In this document: one piece after another, positions 56,874 through 64,000 of the stretch
Numbering within the stretch: the stretch's first letter is position 1
Layout: each line of letters begins with the position of its first letter
Source of the DNA: Asterias rubens
Taxonomy: Eukaryota > Echinodermata > Asteroidea > Forcipulatida > Asteriidae
Assembly (NCBI RefSeq): GCF_902459465.1
Contig: NC_047063.1
Coordinates: 23,729,055-23,793,054 of the forward strand
Length of the DNA: 64,000 bases
Direction: 5' to 3'
Notes under the pieces: model-generated
What the model was told of the DNA's origin: nothing
The model's input: only the letters and a program-made list of their open reading frames with translations
The model's database searches: none
Made by a program: the position numbers and the translations under genes

Positions 56874-57981
56874 ACATGTCATCGAGCACCAAGACAATTG
56901 CCTACCTTTGCTTCCAACTTAGTTGTTCAGTCATACATTATTTTGTACTTTACCAGTATTGGTAATGACCAGAAAGGGGGAGGAGGGTTGCCCCCCCCCC
57001 CACCCCACATAAAATGCAAGTTTTTATTTGAAAAATATGCCTAGGTAGGGCTTAGTAGTGGAGGTAGTCCAGCATATTATTAGCAATATTTATGGGACTT
57101 CACAATGTACATTAGATATGAAATCATTACCTTGACAATGAAATAAGATCTGGAACACACAAACAGCAGTTTGCATTGTATTGTAGTAAGTTGCAATATG
57201 GTACGTTAGTAAATGCCAAGTTTATGTCAATTTGGGCCAAACCCATGCATAAAATCTCTCCTTTCCAAAGAATTCATTCATTTCAGTACACTCAATCTTA
57301 CATGTATAAGTTATACTTTATAGGCCTACCCAGAAACTGGGGAGCTAGATTACTTTTTTTTTAAATTTGACATTATCGGTCGGGCTAGATGACCGATACT
57401 AAATGTCAACATTTTGAAAAAGGAAATCTAGCGCGTGCCCCAGTTACTTGGTCTAAGCTGTCTGTACCATTAGAAAAAAAAAAAATGAAGTCAGGATTGA
57501 TCTTTGTACGGTGTATGAAGAAAGTACTTTTGTTTGTGGGACATTTTTTTTTTTTATTCGGGCAACGAATGTATTTGTTTTGATTGAGAAAGTTTTTTTA
57601 TGAGGAAAATGGTATTCTAGAGCAACTTATTTTATATAACTCAAGTGAATTGACCCTGCATTCTCTGTCCTTCCTTACTATGATTATGTTGGGAAAACTC
57701 TCTGTACCCTGCCACCACCTTTTCACTTATTTTTAATTTTACCAACAAAAGGAATGGATAATTTTTATTTTGTTTCTGTACAAATTACAATAATACAACG
57801 AATGAATTGAAAGTGGTGGCGAGTTGACCCTGCTTTATTTATATGAGAAAATAGAAGGTATGACCAAAATTAATTGCCCGATATAAATTTGGTCAGAGAA
57901 AAATAACTAACAATACAAACTTACAAATGCCCCCTGGCCTGTGACCGACCATCAAACAAAAATGCTATTGTCTTACGGATA
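56874..57981. other. TBC1D25 intron 1, unassigned
   Basis: A C run at 56991-57002. At about 57706-57826, CCACCACCTTTTCACTTATT and AAGTGGTGGCGAG form a diverged relative of the CCGTATGGCGCC MITE. A weak inverted pair GGGGCTAGATTACTTTTTT-like surrounds 57335-57450. Confidence 0.4.
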
Positions 57982-58104
57982 ACTTTCCGTATGGCGCCAC
58001 CACTTTTTCACAAATTTTTACAAAAAGGGATATATCAATCAGGTTAATAAGTTCCTATATTATTTTATATCGAATGAAAAAGTGGTGGCGCCATACGGAA
58101 ACTT
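57982..58104. mobile_element. palindromic MITE (ACTTTCCGTATGGCGCCACC), copy 2
   Basis: Same arms and interior as 24713-24834, with few differences. It lies about 90 bp inside intron 1 from the TBC1D25 exon 1 donor. Confidence 0.8.
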
Positions 58105-58196
58105 TTCCTGTCTTATTATTGAAATAATGTTGACCTTTTCGTTTTCACACTGAACAGATTCCCAAACCCACCATTTTCATAAGTTCAGATACTCAC

Positions 58197-58256
58197 CATA
58201 ACTTGCACTCTTATTGCTTCTCTATTCCCTTCTCCTTTTTGCTGAGCCCCTGCCAT
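58197..58256 (-). CDS. TBC1D25: TBC1D25, exon 1
   Basis: 20 codons (MAGAQQKGEGNREAIRVQVM), phase 0 donor GTGAGT. The acidic/basic start followed by EAIRVQV lines up with REVVRVRV before KKCESF in the vertebrate protein. ATG context ATCATGGC is good, and no in-frame upstream ATG is nearby. Confidence 0.85.
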
Positions 58257-59490
58257 GATGTCCACACATGCCCTGATTAACGGCTTCTTGTCACAATTTC
58301 CAGCGTTCCATTGAAAAAACTAATTTTAGCCTCAAAACAATGACCAATATTTGTTGACAGCAGATTTTCCATAATTTTCTTTCTCGCGTGTAAAGTATAT
58401 GACCCACACGACTGAAAAGAACCTAGACGTTAACTACACAAAAGCTCATTGCTTCCCATAAAGAACCCCGACTACGCAAAATGTCTTGTACCTAGACGTA
58501 CTGATTTTATCTCAACACTAAGTTGTCGTGACGTCAAGAACCAGACTAATTTGAAAAAGGCCTTTTCGAAACTACTACAACATGTAAGCTTGGGCTTGAG
58601 CTTCAATGTTCTTCCTCCATGGTTTAACGTGCGCTCTTTGTGTCCAAGAAAAAAGAAAGCAAGCAAGTGTTCTGTACCTGTGGCCGGTCAGACCTTGCTG
58701 TTTGATTTACCGGCGTCCTTCATTACTACATCGATGGTCAGTAGTGCAGGATAGCCAAAGGCGCTAATGGGATTAATTGGCTGTGGTTTTTCGTTCCAAC
58801 TCCTTCTAATTCTACCTCCATGGTCAGAGTAACTATTTTTTTACGTGGGTGGAGGCATCTACTGCGTGGGTGGGGGCCACGGTGTGTGGATGTGGGGGAC
58901 GGGAGACTGGAAACAGGGTAACCAGAGCACTGACAGAGAAAGTTTACCATTTTGGACGAAAACATCACGAATGAATGTATTATTATAATGCCTAGCCTAT
59001 TGGATAGTGGAGTGGGTGGGGGTGCAACTTGAAGCGAGCACCCTAGCTCGGCAGCCCTGACGCCTTTCACTCCATCTTCAATGCCACGCCCACATCTTGC
59101 TCGCGGTAATGAATTCGCTACACTAATGGACAAAACCCCGGCGGGGGCGGGGGGGGGGGGGGGGTCTACTGTAGGCGGCGCCTCTATGTTAAAAGACAAA
59201 TATCACCCAATATACTGTGTGATAGATTTAAAGAAGACAAAAACCTAGAAAAAAAAAAACAGACAGACATTATTAAAAAAAAAACACCGCCAAATGTGAC
59301 GTCAAGAATGAAATGATGTAATTTTCCCGTTTTCATTCATGCCCTTTTTTTGTTTATATGCATATTAGTTATCTCGTCTGAACACCCTTTGTTTTATTTG
59401 GGCAAAATCTTGATTTTATTTCATATAAAAAAAGAGTTGTTTACAGGGCTACCGTGACAATATAAATTCATATTTGTATGCAGAATATAT
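58257..59490. other. 5' flank of TBC1D25 and intergenic DNA
   Basis: Should hold the TBC1D25 promoter (minus strand). A G run at about 59143-59163. The 153-codon minus-strand frame (58738-59199) is proline-rich low complexity without family resemblance and is not called. Confidence 0.4.
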
Positions 59491-59710
59491 AGGCATAACA
59501 AATATATATGTTATGTTGGCGTAAACGGGCCCCCAAAATAGGGTAGGTGGGTAGGGATTTTTCTTTTTTCTCTCTCTCCAAGCAACGACAAATGTTTTCT
59601 TGTTTGAGCCGGTCGATTTCTTCCCTTGAAACAAACAAATAAACATATCCAGTGTCGTCCGTATGTTTAGGGTAGGTCGGGTTACGCCAACATAACATTT
59701 TTGTATGCCT
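59491..59710. mobile_element. 220-bp MITE, relative of the 55543 element
   Basis: AGGCATAACAAATATATATG, then TTATGTTGGCGTAAAC, inverted at the right as GTTACGCCAACATAACATTT and TATGCCT. A GGGTAGGT word is next to both ends, as in the 55543 element. Confidence 0.7.
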
Positions 59711-59935
59711 TAGGTGGTTGATTTATATTTAAAAAAACAGTGTAAACTGAAACAATATCAATATTCTGAATTAATGTTCAGATGAAGCTCAAATACACTG
59801 AATGGCTAGTACAAATAAAAATAACAAATCGGTCATCAGAGTAATACAATACGTATACGTTTCCCCAAAGTGTTTGCAAACATTGGGCTTTGGACTCGCG
59901 AGACCGATGGCTGCTGTTTTACTCATTTCTTTCAT

Positions 59936-60295
59936 TTAAAGCCATTATACACTTTCGGTTAACAGTATTGTCCAAGTCCCACACTTCGTGTATCACAACT
60001 TATATTAGGATAAAATAACAAACCTTTGAAAATTTAGGCTCGATCGGTCATCGGAGTCGGGAGAAAATACCCACTCTACCGCGCGTTTCGCCGTGTCATG
60101 ACATGTGTTTAAAATAAATCCGTAATTCTCGCTAACGAGAATTTATATTGTTTTAATGTTTTCTCAAAAAGTAAAGCATTTCATGGAACAATATTTCAAG
60201 AGAAGTCTTTCACCATTACCTTCTGTAAACCCTGTAAATTATTTGTAAATCTGTGAACTTTTTTGTTCTGTACCGAAAGTGTATAATGGCTTTAA
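59936..60295. mobile_element. TTAA MITE family 2, copy 2
   Basis: TTAA-AGCCATTATACACTTTCGG to CCGAAAGTGTATAATGGCT-TTAA; central TTCTCGCTAACGAGAA. Inverse orientation to the copy at 5550-5935. Confidence 0.88.
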
Positions 60296-60816
60296 AAAGC
60301 CTATCGCATCTCAAGAATTTTTTTTTTTCACCATTACTGTACCATGTTATTAGCAAAAACTGTGCAATTTTATGAAATTTCACTCTTGGCAAAAGTGGGT
60401 TCTCAATATTTTCTTAAGAAAATTAAACATTGGAATACTATGAACTCGTTTAGCTAACACTTTGTGCTTTTTCCTTAATTAAGTTCCCTTTCAAAATAGT
60501 TCTTCCTTAGCTTACACATTATGCCCTTTGTCCCTTTTTATTTCAATACTTCATTCCCAAAATAATTATTATATATTTAAGAAAAGATAACCATGATATG
60601 AAAATAGATGCTTACAGCTAAATCTGAATATTTACAAGTACAGACTTAATTATCATTTTAAAAACTAATATCTTAATAATAAGTGTACAGGTACTGTGTT
60701 CTTTAAAGTGCATTTCACCACACTTTGGAGCTATGGTACTACGTCCCATCTGAAAGACTTTTTGTTTTTGAACTGAATTTATTTGGTACTACATTCTGGA
60801 ACTAATTTTTCTATAT
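60296..60816. other. intergenic, nothing recognised
   Basis: AT-rich DNA without a recognisable gene or repeat. Confidence 0.4.
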
Positions 60817-61201
60817 TTAAAGACACTGGACACTGTTTGTGATTGTCAAAAACCAGTCTTCTCACTTGGTGTATCTCAACATTATGAACAAAATAACAAA
60901 CCTGTGAAAATTTGAACTCAATTGGTCATCGAAGTTGCAAGATAACAATGGAAGAAAAACACCCTTGTCACACGAAGTTGTGTGCTTTCAGATGCTTGAT
61001 TTTGGGAACTCAAAATATAATTCTGAGGTCTCGTAATCAAATTCAAAATTTCAGTGGAAACTACTTCTTTCTCGGAAACTACGTTACTTCAGTTTCTCAC
61101 AATGTTTATACTATCAACAGCTCTCCATTGCTTGTTACCAAGTAAGTTTTTATGCTAACAATTTATTTTGAGTAATTACCAATAGTGTCCAGTGCCTTTA
61201 A
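60817..61201 (-). mobile_element. TTAA MITE family 1, copy s (core type i, decayed)
   Basis: TTAA-AGACACTGGACACTGTTTG to GTCCAGTGCCT-TTAA. The frame at 60912-61145 is a shadow. Confidence 0.88.
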
Positions 61202-62061
61202 ATAAAGAAATACGAGAATAGATGCTTAAAAACCTTACAAATCAGTATAAAAGAGAAACACCCTCACATGTAGGTATACAAAGAAAATATCTTTTAAAAA
61301 CCTTACAACTTTAAGCAGAAAGACCCTCAAATCCTTTTTTAACAACTACAGGCAAGAAACGGAAAACCCATCTACAAAGAATTGTGTTTGTACAACCATG
61401 TTTATGCTTGTTTTGATGTTTGTTCTTGTCATGTTCATTTGGTTATGAGCTTATAGTGTTATATTCATAGCTGGTACAGTTGTTCATCGCCCGCTTGTGA
61501 CTACACTTTTACTCTATTTTTTGCCTCTTGCATACTTTTTCAATAGCTATTTTCATTGATCAATGTAAAAGCAAAATTCCTGTTTAAAAGGAAAACTACA
61601 AAATTGATTTTTTTAACAAACCAGTTGCTGGCAGTGTGAGCACTTCATGTAACCCACCATATTATACATAAACTGTCAAACCTGTAGAAGTTGGAGATCC
61701 ATCGGCCATCTGGGTCTTGAGAAAATAGTTTTAAAAAACTATTACAAATTTTGCATGACATCGGTTAAAAAACAAATTAATAAAATGCTCACTGAGTCAT
61801 CAAAAAGTGACATCAATGCGACATTTCAGACAGAAATATTTCAAGGGATGTTTTCTACTATCATCATCATTAGACTGTGTAAGTTTTATGTAAATCTGTG
61901 ATCTTGGACAAGTATTATTATAAGTTCTGAAATATTAACATATCGTTGTTAGAAACAAATGGACTAGTTTATACCCAATTACTCCCAGTTACAATTGGTA
62001 TGGGATACAATATTGGTATTTTTAAACAACTTCTAAAGTTGTTATAAACAAATCAAATAAT
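61202..62061. other. 3' flank of the sulfatase gene
   Basis: Probable 3' UTR side of the minus-strand sulfatase. A diverged relative of MITE family 5 lies at about 61570-61930 (TTTCAAGGGATGTTTTCTAC compared with TTTCAAGGGAAGCTTTCTAC at 62920). Confidence 0.4.
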
Positions 62062-62327
62062 TTATTCCCAATTACTCCAAGTGTTATTATGATATTTGGG
62101 ATCTGCTCGAGGATCACTCCCAGGATAAAACACCGGAAGAGATCCTTCATAGTAACATTGTAGTCTCTGCATCAGCCGCTCCACAATGTCTGGCCGTTGT
62201 GATGATAAATCTTGATGCTCGTTTGGGTCTGCAGTGATGTTGAATAACCAAACCATCTTACCAGGAGGGTCTGCTGGTATGTGGGCTTGGATTCCAGAGC
62301 CTGGAGGTGGAATCCAGCTGCCGTTTC
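62062..62327 (-). CDS. arylsulfatase (ARSB/ARSI/ARSJ type), last exon
   Basis: 88 residues and a stop, read from an acceptor CACACAG (62334-62328) with phase 1. The peptide runs GNGSWIPPPG, then VWLFNITADPNEHQDLSSQR, then RLQCYYEGSLPVFYPGSDPR and ends with NTWSNWE. The W-LF-I-DP-E--DLS word, the SLPV-YP and the DPR-DPK pattern are the C-terminal subdomain of lysosomal or secreted arylsulfatases, which cut sulfate esters from glycosaminoglycans and related sugars. The catalytic part (CxPSR) lies in upstream exons beyond 64000 on the minus strand. The ATG at 62367 is in the intron, not a start. Confidence 0.9.
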
Positions 62328-62582
62328 CTGTGTGTATGAGTTGGTTGACAAAAACAAACGAAAACATTTCACAAAGTGCTGTTCTAAACTAAGATTAAAG
62401 AGGACTCTCCCTCAATAAAATATCTCCCCATTGAATGAAGGCACAAGATAACCGACCCAATTTTATTGAACCTTTTTGTGACAAATATTATTTATCTTTG
62501 AAAGTACAAGGAACCCCAATCTTAGCTCTAAGAACCCCAAAGATTAATATGATTGGAAGTGACCTCAGCAGAAGGAACCAAT

Positions 62583-63022
62583 TTAAAGGATTTGGGTACT
62601 TGTTCAAAATGTCCACAGATTTACATTAAACTGACAGGGTTCGGATATAATTATAGTGGAAAGCTTCCCTTCAAATATTACTAATTAAGGTTGTGTAGTT
62701 ATTGAGAAATGAGTAACACAAGTCACAAAATAGTTTTGGTCTCATGAGACCAAAATTATTTTAGCAGGTAAAATCCGCTTAACCAGTTATGATATTATAC
62801 CAAAACCATAGCATAACTTGTTAATACGTTTTTACATCTAAAACTAAGATGAAAATTATTACTTTTACTCATTTCTCAAAAACTACACTACAGCACCTCA
62901 GTAAAAAGTAAAATTTCAAGGGAAGCTTTCTACTATCATAACTTCAAACCATGGAGAAATAAGTTTGATGTATATCTGTGGACACTGTGTTTTTTGTTAG
63001 GAAAAAGTACACATACCCTTAA
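62583..63022. mobile_element. TTAA MITE family 5
   Basis: TTAA-AGGATTTGGGTACTTG to AAGTACACATACCCT-TTAA, with a central hairpin TTTTGGTCTCATGAGACCAA. In the intron before the last sulfatase exon. Confidence 0.75.
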
Positions 63023-63218
63023 AGCCATGACCACCCAGAGTTATTTGGAATAAATTGTAATTTTCAGACAAAGTTTTACAGGAGAATCTTGCCATGTTCC
63101 TTTTAGAACAAAGTTGAAGCTTGTCATGTCAAACGATTCTGAAGCATGAATAGTTGGTTTCTTGGCCTTTATTTTAGAAGGAATTACTTCTCTAGAGGAT
63201 TGATGATTGGTACTGATA

Positions 63219-63908
63219 TAGCCTTGCTCAAGGCAGTCGCATTATTCGCTCCGAAAAGATGCCGCTGTAAACCCACCCGTATACCCTGGGCGTGGTGCGT
63301 GCGATCACACCGCATGACCCACCCGTATACACACTGTCACATCGTACAACTACTGTGCACATAAGTCATCCGCACTAGTACCACTAACCACATGCGGAGG
63401 CCGTCAGGCCGACAGCCTTGTCGGGTCTGTATTTTCCGGGTTTAATGTGTTGTATTGAAAAATTTCCACATGTGGAAAAAAATGGGGGGGCTCTCGGATA
63501 TGCTAGTATGCAGCCATGAATATGCATATCTTTCGTCAGACCTATCAGACAACACAGGATGTGAGGCAAATGAATTATTCATTTTGACGTCCAATTACGC
63601 ACTTCCCTTATCACGACCTTTGGACCCTATCATGCGTCCGTGGTGGTGGTGTGTGATGTAAACATGTCTCGTCTTTCGCGGGCATTATGGTAATGAGCTG
63701 ACCGTGGGAACTCTTCGCTTATTATCGTAATGAGGTCAGTGGCTTCAACACAGACCCTACAAGGCTGTCGGCCTCACGGCCGACGCATGCGGATAGTGTA
63801 CGGGGGCATCGTGTCGTGCGATGTTACGCACAGTGAATACGGGTGGGTTTTTATACAGCGGCGGTCTTTTTTTCGGAGTGAATAATTTGACTGCCTTGAG
63901 CAAGGCTA
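63219..63908. mobile_element. 690-bp Mutator-like MITE with 9-bp target duplication
   Basis: TAGCCTTGCTCAAGGCAGTC at the left and its inverse at the right; inverted ends of about 200 bp also share CTCCGAAAA, AAACCCACCCGTAT and GGCCGTCAGGCCGAC-like words. Flanked by GTACTGATA at 63210-63218 and 63909-63917. Long inverted ends with a 9-bp duplication are the mark of Mutator-like elements. The open frames inside are not genes. Confidence 0.85.
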
Positions 63909-64000
63909 GTACTGATATAGAATTCTCTGAAATAAATATATTGCAGTCATTGTAATACTCTGATCTCAATGCAGATGTTAAATTTGCATCCGGGCTAACA

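Noticed and set aside
58738..59199. 153-codon proline-rich minus-strand open frame
   Set aside because: Low-complexity product driven by G/C runs, no family resemblance, directly upstream of TBC1D25 exon 1.
1..64000. CRISPR arrays, bacterial operons or phage features
   Set aside because: The tandem arrays lack the spacer/repeat pattern, all genes are spliced animal genes, and nothing suggests prokaryotic DNA.

Overview
This is intron-bearing animal nuclear DNA, most likely from a marine deuterostome invertebrate and plausibly an echinoderm such as a sea star. That reading rests on four genes with clear metazoan homologues, consistent GT-AG introns with conserved phases, AT-rich introns, and roughly a fifth or more of the window made of short DNA transposons (MITEs), tRNA-derived SINEs and hairpin elements. 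The species cannot be fixed from the sequence alone.

Genes, left to right. (1) 2154-10767, plus strand: a four-exon gene for a secreted protein of 418 residues that looks like an EAR/EPTP-type beta-propeller; complete by splicing logic. (2) 25061-20020, minus strand: six coding exons of nicolin-1 (NICN1), a protein found with the tubulin polyglutamylase complex; the short last coding exon is not convincingly located. (3) 25655-28579, plus strand: a complete four-exon gene of 125 residues in the PIERCE1/PIERCE2 family (microtubule inner proteins of ciliary doublets). NICN1 and PIERCE are head to head with 593 bp between start codons, and that gap carries an RFX X-box-like site, forkhead sites and a perfect CRE, so it looks like a shared ciliary promoter. 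(4) 58256-40844, minus strand: a complete four-exon TBC1D25 (Rab GAP of autophagy, 696 residues), with a 21-bp minisatellite of about 64 units in intron 2 and a hAT transposon carrying a relic transposase tail in intron 1. (5) 62327-62062, minus strand: the last exon of an arylsulfatase (ARSB/ARSI/ARSJ type); the rest lies beyond the right edge.

Repeats dominate the remainder. At least 19 copies of one TTAA-anchored MITE family of about 380 bp (with subfamilies differing in their terminal repeats and central hairpins) are scattered through the window, several back to back. Further TTAA-anchored families lie at 745-1224, 5550-5935, 12277-12577, 59936-60295 and 62583-63022. Other mobile DNA includes a 2.2-kb element carrying eight copies of GTAACGTGAGTAACC, a 1.95-kb foldback element, a 1541-bp hAT with an 8-bp target duplication, a 690-bp Mutator-like MITE with a 9-bp target duplication, a nest of three elements at 55.5-56.9 kb, the 3' end of a LINE reverse transcriptase, and tRNA-derived SINE heads. 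There is no CRISPR array, operon or bacterial feature.

Exon limits are inferred from reading frame, splice consensus and similarity to remembered family sequences. Nothing was aligned by computer.
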